The notes: a model not told the origin generated them from the sequence alone. 64,000 nt of DNA from Acanthosepion esculentum (GCA_964036315.1 OZ038488.1:59364134-59428133), one strand, 5' to 3'. Numbered from the stretch's first letter, positions 21,105-32,924 are shown. Translations and numbers: made by a program.

Positions 21105-21884
21105 AAGGGTGTCCAAACCTTTTTCAAACATGGCCAGATTTGATGAGGTGAATATGCGTGAGGGCCAACCATTCTGATTGGCATTATTTGAACCATTATA
21201 ATTAAATGCAAATGGATTATCTTATGTAAATTTCTTGCCAGTGGCGTAATTCCATTTCTTCACTTGGATAACAAATACGATGAAGTAAAATATGTCTGAG
21301 AAAAAAGGACTTCCGCGAAGCTATAATATATCTCTGGTTAATGTTAAACATTACATACAATTGGTAATTAATATTGTCTGTTAACTTTAAAATGAAAAAA
21401 TATGAATAGGAACATGGCACCAACATTCATCATATTTAGAAGTAGAAAACATAAAGTGACACATGTCCAAGGGTCCAAATATATTTATAACTGATTTTGG
21501 TCAACACAAAACAAATTTATTTCACTAAGATTTTAGAATTTACTCATTTCAGATGAGCAAAACAAATAAGTTGCCTGCACTAATGTGAAGGGTGATATTG
21601 AGATCTGGACTGCAGTATGTAGGCCAGGTCTGGTTCAAATGAAGAGATTTTAGAAATTGGCTTAAAAAAGCCAAGGTCAGGGTTACACCACCAGTGTTTA
21701 CACACAGTGCTACTGTCATATTATGGTAAAACATGAAATTGCATTTCTTATGTGTGTACTTTGCATACTCTGTTTGATAATACTGGGGGGCCGTAAGTGA
21801 TACATACTATAACAGAGGATGGGAACCATATGAAATTTGATCGCGGCTAGTAATTGTCCCCCGGGCCAGACTTTGGACATGCCT
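21105..21884. mobile_element. hAT-like non-autonomous DNA transposon
   Basis: The left end CAAGGGTGTCCAAACC and the reverse complement of the right end, CAGGCATGTCCAAAGTCTGG, form short TIRs of the hAT type (CAGGGGTGTCCAAA). Subterminal GGCCAGATTTGATGAGG and CCCCGGGCCAGACTTTGG also fit. Flanks share TAGAA, a possible partly decayed 8-bp target duplication. No transposase frame is present. Confidence 0.7.
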
Positions 21885-23190
21885 GATGTAGAAGATCCGA
21901 AAACAGTTCTTTAATGTTCTCTGAGAATCTCCATATTGTTGAAAGAACCGTCTGCGAATCTATTTGGGAGTAAAAATATTAGTTAAGGTAATGTAACATT
22001 CACGCTTTTCCTATTTGAACTTTCTAATGAATTTTAATTCTTAAGTTAATGACTGAATAAGCTCAAGGCGGATTCTATGACAATGACATATCTGTAGAAA
22101 TTCCGTTATCGCATCGTTACATATCTGAGCTTAACAATCCAAAGAAAAATATTGTAATAACAATCATAAATATCAATGTTGGTCGTTATTTAAAGAAGTA
22201 AGGGGGTACAAATAAAAAAGATTTGACATTTACAACTTTTATTTATTTTACTGAAAAAGACGATAAACACTTCTTTCTTTCTTCATTTTATTTTCTCACT
22301 GAAACAAAGTAGCATCTCTGATATCCGTTTTCTCCGTCTTTCCACGCGATCAAATTGGAATAGTCCATTATTTATGAAGGTATTGGAAGGACGTAACATA
22401 CCTGCTAAGTGACGAACTAAGGGAGGTACAATCAGAATTATAATAAGATATATTCCCAATGGCTTCTCAAAATTGATCCTTTTATGCACATGAATAAAAA
22501 CAAAAGGTAAAAAAAACATTTCATTTATCATATATCAAATACGATAAGTGAAATGTTTTACATAGAATATAAGATTCAACCAAAGATTCCGGCCAAAACA
22601 TCAGTGGACTCCCTGTGAACTTAACGAATCTGATGGGCTAGTATTTACCAGGAATCACGGTAATAATGGAATACTGAATGTAAATGGGAGGGTCTTATAC
22701 GTAATATTGTTGTAGAGAAGCGAGATCGCTCACGCCCTGAAATATGCTTTTCAACGAGAACCGGCATTGAATTACGACGAAAGGCATTATACAAATTCTA
22801 CTTTCAAAGATATCAGTGCAATTGGGCTGTCAGGTAATAGATTTTACGTTACATTCACAAAAGTACAAACGATATATAAAAAGTGACCCATTCAAGTGTT
22901 GTTATACCATTTTTGCCTATGACGGAAAAAGCAAAAACAATCATGAAGATTGTGGGCTTGTTTAACAATAGAATTTCACTACTTCATTTAAAGTAATGTG
23001 TATAGGTGAAGGCGTCGAAGGTTTTCAGCTATAAAGCTTCGTATTACCATTAGTTGTCACCCACGCACTAAGCCCATAAATTGCTGGCAATACAAACAAA
23101 AACAAAGGAAAGACTTTGATGATTTGTAAATGTTCAAGTCCAAAGAAGAACGAGTAAGCGAGGGCATGACTTTTGGTATGATTCAATGGC
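21885..23190. other. No gene established
   Basis: Contains an 82-codon minus frame at 22283-22531 with a hydrophobic stretch (LGIYLIIILIVPPLV). It is unrecognised and lacks supporting signals. A plus frame at about 22725-22885 (54 codons) is also unsupported. Confidence 0.4.
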
Positions 23191-23195
23191 GCACG

Positions 23196-23197
23196 CG

Positions 23198-23228
<31 letters not shown>

Positions 23229-23494
23229 ACACACACACACACACACACACACTTGCGCGTGTGCTCGCCCTCATATGTATATATGTATAAACATGAACAA
23301 GAAAACACAAAGGAATACACGCTTATATGGACAAAATAGGTACACACACATATATGAGGAGATGAGGAAAGGTTGGCCACAAAACTCACTTCCCCAAACC
23401 AGTATTCTGATGTTTGGTCATTGAAATACTGATCGGAGCTTTTCACAACTCTCTTAGATATACACATAGACATATACTTCAAATGTAATTGCAC

Positions 23495-23574
<80 letters not shown>

Positions 23575-23746
23575 GTGTGTGTGTGCGTGTGCGCGCGCGT
23601 ATGTGTGTGTGTCATATTATGCATAAATATAATAATCAATATGTATGCACGTATAATTTACAAGATATAAATACTCTTAACAAAATCTCTTCTGTGATTA
23701 TGCCCGGAACCACACACGCACACACACACACACACACACAAACAAA

Positions 23747-23783
<37 letters not shown>

Positions 23784-23804
23784 CACACACACAAACTCTC
23801 ACAA

Positions 23805-23849
<45 letters not shown>

Positions 23850-23869
23850 ACCACGCATATATATATATA

Positions 23870-23924
<55 letters not shown>

Positions 23925-24052
23925 CGTTCATGCACCCATATTACGATACATATACACACACAGGCACAAGCACACAAACACAGACATATATATATATATA
24001 TATATATGTCTTTACTCGTATATGTAAAATCACACATACACTCACACTTATA

Positions 24053-24098
<46 letters not shown>

Positions 24099-24235
24099 GT
24101 TGTGTGCGTGTGTCTGTCAGTCTGTGCACGTGTATCGGTATTTATACGTATGTATACAAACCCTCACAATCCTTATCTCTCTCTCTATCACACACACACA
24201 CAAACACACACACACACACACATATGTATATATAT
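23196..24235. repeat. Cluster of CA, TA, GT and GC tracts
   Basis: CA (23196-23250), TA (23498-23575), GT/GC (23575-23612), CA (23715-23770 and 23790-23829), TA (23830-23921), TA (23984-24006 and 24057-24097) and CA (24187-24222), with short unique spacers. Predicted proteins here are microsatellite translations. Confidence 0.95.
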
Positions 24236-24244
24236 TTATAAATG

Positions 24245-24690
24245 GTGGTATATATTTATACTTATTCTTGATGGTGACACTCAACCCTTTTACGTGCAGA
24301 AATAAAAGCCAAAATAAAAGCCATTTCATTTAATCACATATAATGTTCGCCGAGAGAAGCAAAGACAAATCATACTCAGCAACTAAATGCGTTTATACGG
24401 GCGCCTCCTGTAGATAGATCATCACTAATTCAATTTAATATTGGATCGAATTCAGTCCGCACCGGGCGATATAATACTTTGGCTACGTGCCAAACCAAGC
24501 TAATCATTGCTGGTTGTGTTATATATATTTGCTTCTTCATGTCAACCCAATCTAAGCGCAGTAGTAAACCTAAATACAATATTTTTATTAACATTCTATT
24601 TAATAATTTTTCACCCAAATACCATATTTCATGTAAATGTTCTCCCGCATTTCCCATTTTGTTTTTTTCTCATTGGGCATTGTTGTAATG
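24245..24690 (+). repeat. Third, 3'-only copy of the duplicated element
   Basis: CTCAACCCTTTTACGTGCAG, AAGCAAAGACAAATCATACT, GGATCGAATTCAGTCCGCAC and GCTGGTTGTGTTATA match 16740-17025. It continues without interruption into the block seen at 17095-17230. A 5'-truncated third copy is what a retrotransposed or otherwise mobile element would show. Confidence 0.8.
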
Positions 24691-24851
24691 TATGTTAAAT
24701 TAATATATCGAAAATGCCGCAAATCCTAGTACTAGGTTGTATAAGACTCTGTATCCAGGCGTTTACAACTTTACTTTTAAGTTTTACATCGAATTTCGTA
24801 TTCTGGGCATAGTTAAATATAGCAGGCCATGAGAGAAACGTTTGAATAGTT

Positions 24852-24975
<124 letters not shown>

Positions 24976-24989
24976 TATTTATATATTAT

Positions 24990-25343
24990 CAATAATAATA
25001 ATAATAATATCAACAGCAAAAAGCTATCAAAATACAAGGATCTTGAAATCGAAATCTCAAAAATGTGGCATATGGGAACATCAACAATCCCTGTTGTAGT
25101 TGGAGTCATTGGATTGTTTGGAAAATATTCCAGTAGACTCATTGAAGGGATTCCTGGAAGTACATGACTTAAAGAAATACAAAAATTGTTCTCACAAGTA
25201 CAGCCCAGACCTTACGAAGGGCTTTATCTATGTAATTTTTTTAAAATTATTCAGTGCAAAATGTCATGATGCCATTTCTGACCTTAAGTCTCTGAGCGGG
25301 ACCCGGAACAAAATGTGTACACAGCAGAAATCAAAGGAAACAA

Positions 25344-25345
<2 letters not shown>
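24990..25345 (+). mobile_element. R2-like LINE, C-terminal and 3' UTR fragment
   Basis: Translation gives LSKYKDLEIEISKMWHMGTS and IPVVVGVIGLFGKYSSRLIE. This is the extreme C-terminus after the restriction-like endonuclease region of R2-like LINEs. The ending IQK.FSQVQPRPYEGLYLC (frame-shifted) and the 3' UTR blocks ATTTCTGACCTTAAGTCTC and GCGGGACCCGG follow, then the (AAT)n tail. The same order recurs at 28150, 30155 and 60895 (minus). Confidence 0.75.
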
Positions 25346-25406
<61 letters not shown>

Positions 25407-25408
25407 TA
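25346..25408. repeat. (AAT)n tail of the R2-like LINE
   Basis: About 20 AAT units directly after the LINE 3' UTR. The same trinucleotide ends the other copies, so the tail is part of the element. Confidence 0.95.
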
Positions 25409-26216
25409 ACAGAATCAAAGTTTGGATTTTTTGTAATAATGTTAAGAATAGAAATACCCTCTTTGACTTTTCCTCTTTACAATATATGAAAATATTAGTT
25501 TATTTTTATGATAATTATTTTGCAATTAGCTCTAAACTACAGAATGAGTCAGTCTTTAACCGATGAATTATTATAATTCAAAAGGCAGAGAGTTTAACTA
25601 ATAAACATTATATTTATATCCTTCAATCAATTTTTGGTTAGATATATCAGGATCACGGGAAAATATGACTTAGATATATCAATGAAACCATAATTAATGA
25701 TGAAAAAGGAAACTGAACAAAAGAAAATAAAAATAAAACATAATTTCATTTCATATAGTAAATAGTAAAAATTTAATCACAATTTCCTGCAAAATTAATA
25801 AATTTAATCTGAATATTAACTGCCTTGATCGAAATTATCCAGTAAAAATTGCAGATCAAAAGCCAAATAATTTCTACGTATCAGGCTACGGATCAAGAGT
25901 TATCAAGCCAATCATTATAAGTAGGTACTGGCAAAGATTTGCTAAAAAATGAGCATACGTGATGAAAAATGCGCCAAACTTAATAAAAACAATTGTCTTT
26001 TCTTAAAAAGTTTTATCTTAAAAACAATGTTTAATCTTTATGTTATTATTACGAGGAAAGACAACCAATGGATTATTTCATTATCAAATTATATTTATAT
26101 ATAAATGATATATCAAGTAGTTTCAATACAATCATTATAAGTCATTGCGATTTTAATGATTTCAGTATGCAGTTACAATTCACGACTTACTAACGAAAAC
26201 GTAATCTAAGGGCAAT

Positions 26217-26276
26217 AGTCACGTAAATACTAAATATATATGTATATATATATACATATATATGTTGTATTTACGT

Positions 26277-26280
<4 letters not shown>
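26217..26280. repeat. Hairpin, duplicate of 16449-16512
   Basis: AGTCACGTAAATAC faces GTATTTACGTGACT around a TATATGTATATA middle. Confidence 0.9.

Positions 26281-26336
<56 letters not shown>
26281..26336. repeat. (TA)n microsatellite, expanded relative to copy 1
   Basis: About 28 TA units where copy 1 has about 18 TA units plus a GT run. Confidence 0.95.
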
Positions 26337-26342
<6 letters not shown>

Positions 26343-26789
26343 GTATATGTAGATAAATAGATATGTGCGTGTGTGTGTATTTACACGTAAATATGCAATC
26401 ACGCACACATACGCACATACATACACACACTCACTCTCTCTCTCTATCACACACACACACAAACACATATATATACATATATATATATATGATCGTATAT
26501 TTTATACTTATTCTCGATGGTGACACTCAACCCTTTTACGTGCAGAAATAAAAGCCAAAATAAAAGCCATTTCATTTAATCACATATACTGTTCGCTGAG
26601 AGAAGCAAAGACAAATCATACTCAGCAACTAAATGCGTTTATATGGGTGTGGTGGGGGTGGGGGGCTCCTGTAGATAGATCATCACTAATTCAATTTAAT
26701 ATTGGATCGAATTCAGTCCGCACCGGGCGATATAATACATTGGCTACGTGCCAAACCAAGCTAATCATTGCTGGTTGTGTTATAAAAGA

Positions 26790-27854
26790 AATTTCAGAAA
26801 CCTTATTATTCGGTACAGTTTTAAGAAAAACTAATTAAACATATTATTTTGATTTATTAAATTAATTACATAATTTTTCCCGGCTCATTCGTTTAAGTAA
26901 TAGCAATGAAGAATAGCAGCCGACAACAATGCTTATTATAACCGATGTACGCTTTGTAAGTTACGACTGAATTTTTACAAGGCAGACATACTTTATTTCT
27001 ATATGATCAACATAAACATGATGAATTTAAAATTAAACTTCCTCAACAGAAATATTTCTTATATCAATTAAAAAAAAATTGAATGAAAATAAATAACACA
27101 GAAGAACTGTTTATTAAAATAGGTTTGTAAAACATATTATGCAGTTGAAATATTACCGCTAATATGATAAACGCCATTTGTTGGTAATATATAGTCATTA
27201 AAACCTGGTAAGTATTGATTTGGGATGTTTTGTTCTACGGATGGTAGGTGGGAACAAAGTGACAAAATTAACCTTACGTGGATTTATAAAAGATTATGAT
27301 AGTGATATCAAAATTTGCAGCGTCAGATATTGCGAAATATTAGAAATAACCTAGAAGAGTCTTTGGTTTCCATTCACCTATGTATTCTGTGTGCGATGAA
27401 AAAACAAAAACAAGTAAAACGTTTACAAGCTTTAAGGAAGAAGCTAGGGAAATGAGTTTCACATCTACTTATCAAGAGATGGACATCGATCAATATTTGA
27501 ACATCTCGTCTAACAATATCCAGAAAAGATTTATCTTTCTTCTGCACGGCACAGATGAATGTTTTGGACGATTCAGTCAATGGCGATGAAAAATAGATTT
27601 ATTAGGAAAATCGGAAATGGAGCCATTTTTCTGGCCTACCAAACTCTACAGAAGATATTGTTGCATAAGAACTCCTATGTTTAAGTTGCAATTGCTGGAC
27701 ATAAGCATTTGTGTTTCTCGAGCAATTTAAATATTTTCTAACATGTACTACATATTACCGGGATATCCTTATCTGATTGGGTATCGTGTGGTATATACCG
27801 GGCTTCGGATATTTCTAAATCAGCATCACTTTGTTGGCATGATGTTCTCTAGCT

Positions 27855-27860
<6 letters not shown>
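26790..27860. other. No feature seen
   Basis: AT-rich sequence. A 69-codon plus frame (27380-27589) and its minus-strand counterpart are unrecognised. Confidence 0.45.
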
Positions 27861-27884
<24 letters not shown>

Positions 27885-27885
<1 letters not shown>

Positions 27886-28497
27886 CTTTTATCAGGTTGT
27901 ACAGTGTACCCACCTAATATAAAACTCGGCATGATAGGGGTGGACCAATATTTGCACTGGAAAATATACAACTTTTACGGGAAGAAAACTGCAAGAAACT
28001 GGTATGAACATCACCCAGACCCGGTTACAGAGATAGGATCTGTAACAATTTTATTTGGTCTTTACAATACACACAGTATCTAATCGCCCAGGTATCGTGA
28101 TCAAAGATCACAAATACAAACTGCTTTCTTATTGACATGGATTATAATGTATTTTTTGGAGATCTTCAAAAAACTAACAAAATATAAGGATATTGAAATG
28201 GAAATATCAAATCTGTGGCACATGAGGACATCAATCATTACGGTTGTAGTTGGAGCCCTCGGATTGATTGGAAATAAATTTCTGGTAGCTTATGCCTGAA
28301 AGAAATACGAAAAATTGTACTCGCAAGTACAGCTCACACCTTACGAAGAGCTTTATCTCTGTAAAATGTGTGCGATCTTGTTCTTTTTTTTTTGTTTTTA
28401 CAAAAATGCTCAGTGGAAAATGTCATGAAGCCATTTCTGACTTTAGATCTCTGGTTGGGACTCGGGAGTAAATGTGTATACAACAGAAATCAAAAGA

Positions 28498-28498
<1 letters not shown>
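27885..28498 (+). mobile_element. R2-like LINE, CCHC-to-C-terminus fragment
   Basis: Reading across frameshifts: LLSGCTVYPPNIKLGMIGVD, QYLHWKIYNFYGKKTARNWY and EHHPDPVTEIGSVTILFGLY. Then PGIVIKDHKYK, where the P-D of the endonuclease motif is now P-G, followed by KLTKYKDIEMEISNLWHMRT and VVVGALGLIG. This is the post-RT zinc-finger and restriction-like endonuclease region of R2-like non-LTR elements, followed by the family 3' UTR. Stops and frameshifts make it dead. Confidence 0.8.
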
Positions 28499-28566
<68 letters not shown>

Positions 28567-28590
28567 AAGCAGAAGAAGAAGAAGAAGAAA
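28499..28590. repeat. (AAT)n(GAA)n tail
   Basis: AAT tail of the LINE grading into (GAA)n. Confidence 0.95.
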
Positions 28591-28654
28591 AGAACAACAA
28601 CAACAACAAGAAAGAATTTTGCACGCTGATTGATATAAGGAAGAAAAATATCCC

Positions 28655-28845
28655 TGCGAACTAGGTAAATACAAAAACCTGGAGATGGAAATAAACCTAA
28701 CGAGAGTGGGCAAATGGATGGCGGAACAAAGTTTAAGGGAGATAACAAAAAAGACAAAAACTTATTAAAAGCTTCATAGGAAAAGGAATCGTTGAGAGTC
28801 AAGAACGCAAACGTCCTGAAACAACACGGTACATAGAAGAAAAAG
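28655..28845 (+). mobile_element. LINE mosaic: R2-like scrap joined to LINE-A 3' end
   Basis: KYKNLEMEINLTRVG resembles the R2-like C-terminus. From about 28705, GGCAAATGGATGGCGG, ATTAAAAGCTTCATAGG and GAAACAACACGG follow the LINE-A 3' end (as at 47165-47300). Confidence 0.6.
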
Positions 28846-28849
28846 TCGT

Positions 28850-29365
28850 CTGGATGTTTTCAGTTCTTCCACTGATTTCATGTTCATCTGTTATTTTTAG
28901 ATAAATCTCCGAGATGGTTTAAGCAATTTAGTGATTATGTCTACAAATGTTGTGTCCGACATGTTTTTTTTTTCTGTTTTTCTGTGTTTTTGTTGTTTTC
29001 CTATAACTTTACTTTCTTGAAGTTGTACAAATAAGACATAATATACGTTTGCACACACGCCACGTGTGCGTGTAATCATCTACTTGCATATACTTTATCG
29101 GCTCCAAATGTTCTATCAGAAGAACTGGCCAACCTGAGCTAATAAGGCATAAACAACTTCATGTTCTGACGACACTTGTCCAATGAAGCAGAACTCGAAT
29201 AGAGCATAACAAAGCCAAATTACATTCAGCCTCCTTTTACGACCATTAACTTCACCTAGTCGTCGCTAGTAGCCAAGATTCTAGCCAGAACATAAGCGGC
29301 ATCGGTCCAAATCTGTAAATAACTCTTCAGACGATTCTGCTATTTACTCAAACCCGGCATCATTA
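28850..29365. other. No established feature
   Basis: Upstream of the small open frame at 29415. Moderately GC-rich near 29250-29330. Confidence 0.4.
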
Positions 29366-29414
29366 CGCCATGCCATCCGCGTCAAAATTCAGGCTTTTCC
29401 TGATGTGTGATCGA

Positions 29415-29645
29415 ATGAAACGATTCTTCCTGCTGGTTAATTTGTTGGCTGGAACCTTAGCCTGGTAAGTTCAGTTATATTCATTTTAATTCAGTGGCTT
29501 TTAGATTTGGTTTACTAAAGTTCACGGATGGGCGTCGTTTCATAAAGGCGTGTTTTTCATTTCAAAATAATCGTTTATTCTATTCGTTTAATCCATCTTT
29601 CACAGTGGCCAAACCTGTGCTACACTAGCTGGCTTCTTTGAATAA
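29415..29645 (+). CDS. Candidate two-exon minigene, secreted-peptide-like (speculative)
   Basis: From ATG 29415 the frame gives MKRFFLLVNLLAGTLA, with the charge-then-hydrophobic pattern of a signal peptide. It runs into GTAAGT at 29465, a consensus donor. Upstream in-frame ATGs at 29370 and 29403 are alternatives. A pyrimidine-rich acceptor ending CACAG lies at 29601-29605. Joining 29464 to 29606 keeps phase and adds CGQTCATLAGFFE before TAA 29643-29645, which overlaps an AATAAA at 29641. The intron would be 141 bp. The product would be a ~29-residue precursor, very short for a neuropeptide or venom-type gene. No homologue is recognised; chance assembly is a serious alternative. Confidence 0.22.
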
Positions 29646-29829
29646 AATGAGCTTCTTTAGTTGAAGAGTTTGCTGTCTCGTCGCAAACGCCGAGATTCTG
29701 CGAGTCATCTAGTGTTGGAGCAAAATCATCGTACTATCTTGAAGCGGGTCATTAAATATAAAACAAGAAAGATTAAAATACTGAATCCAATACCCTGGAG
29801 AGACATGACCAGAAAAGAATATGAACAAA

Positions 29830-30070
29830 TTCTTCTTCTTCTATGTGCGATCTCCATTTAGGAAGTAGACGATCCTGGCCCTCCCCAATTTCCTTTACTT
29901 TATAGCTCTTAGTAAATTTTGTTTTTATGCCATATCTTTTAAACCTTATTTTGTTAACCATTTATAGAAGCTCGTTAGGTAGGTTATGCTCTGTTTTCCT
30001 GTACCTCTTAACTTCAATATTCCCTGTCAGTGTAAAAATATTCTAAGCCCGCTTTCCTCATTATCTGCCA
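29830..30070 (-). mobile_element. LINE-A 3' end fragment
   Basis: GACGATCCTGGCCCTCCCC, ACCATTTATAGAAGCTCG and TATGCTCTGTTTTCCTG are the reverse complement of the LINE-A C-terminus and 3' UTR (compare 53825-54200). Confidence 0.65.
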
Positions 30071-30154
30071 TAGGAAATTTAACTGTCGCTTTCTGATGCT
30101 ATGTATGTGTAATTAGTATTTACATTTACACTAAAGCTTCATTGTTGCACACAT

Positions 30155-30356
30155 GTCCAAAGAAATACAAATAATTGTACTCACAATTACACCTTACCCA
30201 TTACGAAGAGCTTTATCTATGTAAAATGTGTGTGGTCTTAGGATTTGGGGATTTTTGTTTACAACAATGATAAGTGGAAAATGTCATGAAGCCATTTCTG
30301 ACCTTAGGTCTCTAGTTGGGACCCGGAGGGAATGTGTATATAAGAGAAATCAAAGA

Positions 30357-30405
<49 letters not shown>

Positions 30406-30545
30406 GAAATACAAAAAAATGTTCTCACGTACAGCCCACGCCTTACGAAGGACTTTATCTATGTAAAATATGTATGATTTTTTTTTTCAATATTTGCACA
30501 GTGGAAAGTTTCATCTTGTCATTTCTGAACTTAGGTCTTTGGTTT
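30155..30545 (+). mobile_element. Two R2-like LINE 3' ends in tandem
   Basis: ACGAAGAGCTTTATCTATG, ATGTCATGAAGCCATTTCTG and GACCTTAGGTCTCTAGTTGG then (AAT)n to 30402. A second, shorter copy starts at once: AAAGAAATACAAAAAAATG, CCACGCCTTACGAAGGAC and TTCTGAACTTAGGTC. Head-to-tail LINE ends suggest insertion at or into the AAT tail. Confidence 0.75.
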
Positions 30546-30992
30546 GGTTTGGTTTGTTTTACAGCATATCAACCCCAATGGATTATTTAATGCCAACAAA
30601 ACTTTTTTATTGCTGGTAATATTTTTTTCAAAAAAATGTATTGTTGGTAATATTTTCTTTTTCAAAAATGCATTGCTGCTAATATTTTTTTTCCAAAATG
30701 TATTGCTAGTAATAATGTATTTCTAGTAATAGGTTTTTTACAAAAAAAAATATTTCTGGCGTTAAAATCTATTTTTACATTTCCATAGTGTTTTGACCCC
30801 CAGTTTAGGGGTTAACTATTTGACCATAGCTGGGACTCTAACAGGTACTACCACCGCGGGTCAGGGTGGACCTGGGAACACCAGCAATTAAGAGGTGGTT
30901 CCACGCTTCTCAAAACCTCCTGATCAGAGGCCGGACAAATTTTATCGTCTTACCCAGGACGCGGATGTAGTTTATCGTCATACACAGGACGG
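30543..30992 (-). mobile_element. S1 repeat, full-length copy
   Basis: The minus strand runs from ATGACGATAAACTACATCC through CTGATCAGGAGGTTTTGAG, TAATTGCTGGTGTTCCCAG and five AGCAATACATTT-type units to GGTTGATATGCTGTAAAAC. It ends in (AAACC)n, the most complete tail in the window. Its 5' end carries a second, imperfect start block. Confidence 0.75.
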
Positions 30993-30999
30993 TTAGGTC

Positions 31000-31124
31000 T
31001 TTGGTTAGGACCCGAAAAGAAATGAGTATCGAACAGAAATAATGAAAGGAAATAAAATAATAATAATAATAATAATAATAATAATTATTATTATTATTAT
31101 TATTATTATTAGTAGTAGTAGTAG
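31000..31124 (+). mobile_element. R2-like LINE 3' tail with (AAT)n(TTA)n
   Basis: TAGGTCTTTGGTTAGGACCC then an AAT tail that flips to TTA and TAG units, giving a self-complementary junction. The S1 copy is inserted immediately upstream. Confidence 0.65.
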
Positions 31125-31129
31125 TAGTA

Positions 31130-32085
31130 TTGACTTTAAATGTTTTATGCCGTATGCAATAATGCATGCACAACAGATTCATGGCGACATATAGTAGGGA
31201 AATCTTTCATTTTTTTGTTTGTTTTTATACTGAAGTCATTATTTTAGAAGTTAGAACTTCCGATACGTTTATGATACTGTGGGTTTAGCGTCTGCATACT
31301 GGATGGGAAAACAAATTTCTTTTATATTAAATCTACTGTACAAATTCGTCGCCCAACTCGATTTCCAATTATATGAGTTCAACAGCTAGAATAAAATTAG
31401 CTTGAACCTCGGTACTATTTCTTTGTTCAGGTCATTTGCCAAAAGAGAACGTTGAATTCTTCTTGGTTTGACATTGTATCAAAGAGAACGCCATCGGCTG
31501 TATTCGAAACGAACGACATGTTTTATTGTTTTAACTGAAAAGATTTCTTATTGTGATTCAGCAATAAATGTTCTCGGGTGTCTGAATGATGCTGAAAACC
31601 GGCACACAATTCTTCTTTCATAGCGAAAATAATTCGAACCCAACTATTTCAAGTATTACCTTGTCTACTCTGAGTCCAACAAATTGAAAAATGATCGAAG
31701 CTTTCTTGGAGAAATTTGGCGAGTGAAGCTTCTATACAGGACTGTCATTCTTAGACTAAAAAAATAAAAAAAAATAAATAACAAGTGTGGTGCATTCGAC
31801 GCTGGGATTTTAAAATAAGTCGAGTTAGTATAAATATAGTTGTTAAGCCTGTTTATCTCCAAGAACTGAATAACTTGTCTCAGTAAATCTCCAATTTAGT
31901 GCAATCGATAAGAGAAATTGTTTTACGATAATAAGTTATTCTTACTCGAGATACCAACATTTTGTATAAACAAAGAATAGAGAAAGTTTGCCTAAAGTGC
32001 CTAATTTGTAGATCCATGGTTTAAGATATTTCATGTTTATTTCGATTATTAAACAGTTTATTTTAAGTTATTTAAGCATATATTG
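31130..32085. other. No feature seen
   Basis: AT-rich sequence with short frames only. Confidence 0.5.
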
Positions 32086-32089
32086 CCGA

Positions 32090-32280
32090 GGCGAGATAGA
32101 GTAATGGATAGTGGCTAGGACTGAGGAATTGTTTACGTGCAAATGGGAAAGGTAAGAATCCATTTTCCCCCCACCCCAAACCATGGATAAAATAACAGGA
32201 TAGCGTGGGCATTATAGCCTTGAGTGGCAGCAAGTCTCAGAAAAGTACATCTGTGAATTACAAAATCTCCAACTCTGGAT
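32090..32280 (+). mobile_element. S2 repeat
   Basis: A tRNA-like head (GAGTAATGGATAGTGGCTAG) is followed by the body blocks CATGGATAAAATAACAGG, GCATTATAGCCTTGAGTGGC and AGCAAGTCTCAGAAAAG. Confidence 0.6.
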
Positions 32281-32396
32281 TAAATAGCCTCACCAACCAG
32301 CAATTAGCCAAGCGTGGTGAGTACGGCTACATTGCTGAAGATATGATCAGTCAGGGAGGGTTTTTCCAAGTAGTGAGATGGCCCTGGATCTATCAC

Positions 32397-32399
<3 letters not shown>

Positions 32400-32452
<53 letters not shown>

Positions 32453-32621
32453 GGAAATATTCAGTTTCATGCTTATTCGCAACTGCGAGGCATGTAAACA
32501 TGAAACAGACTGTCGCTACTGGGTGTGAACTACAATGTCCACTTTTCTACTGACATACGCTCTATCACTGATATTGAGCACTTTTATCCATAAATATAGT
32601 ATACCTGAAAACTATACTTAT

Positions 32622-32690
<69 letters not shown>

Positions 32691-32859
32691 GGAAATATTC
32701 AGTTTCATGCTTATTCGCAACTGCGAGGCATGTAAACATGAAACAGACTGTCGCTACTGGGTGTGAACTTCAATGTCCACTTTTCTATTGACATACGCTC
32801 TATCACTGATATTGAGCACTTTTATCCATAAATATAGTATACCTGAAAACTATACTTAT

Positions 32860-32921
<62 letters not shown>
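32400..32921 (+). mobile_element. Tandem 238-bp hammerhead-like units with internal (TA)n
   Basis: Two head-to-tail units at a 238-bp period. Each runs: TA tract; AAATATTCAGTTTCATGC; CTGCGAGGCATGTAAACATG; AAACAGACTGTCGCTACTGG; ACGCTCTATCACTGATATTG; CACTTTTATCCATAAATATAG; then the next TA tract. The units differ by very few bases. The ribozyme-like part has stem II (ATG-TAAA-CAT), GAAAC and a minimal stem III ending in GUC (predicted cut after 32514 and 32752), but CUGAUGA is changed to CTGCGAG. Tandem, ribozyme-bearing monomers of this size are how metazoan retrozymes are organised. The TA tract is part of the repeated unit. Confidence 0.7.

Positions 32922-32924
<3 letters not shown>

Larger units (their letters stand above)
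25403..26785 (+). repeat. Direct duplication of about 1.4 kb, copy 2
   Basis: Near-identical to 15645-17025. Its left edge joins the (AAT)n tail of an R2-like LINE directly, while copy 1 has unrelated sequence there, which fixes the left boundary at AATTAACAG. The right boundary lies just after GTTGTGTTATA. Confidence 0.85.

Noticed and set aside
32400..32921. CRISPR-like array because of regular repeats and spacers
   Set aside because: The repeat is 238 bp, spacers are TA tracts rather than unique DNA, and the genome is clearly eukaryotic.
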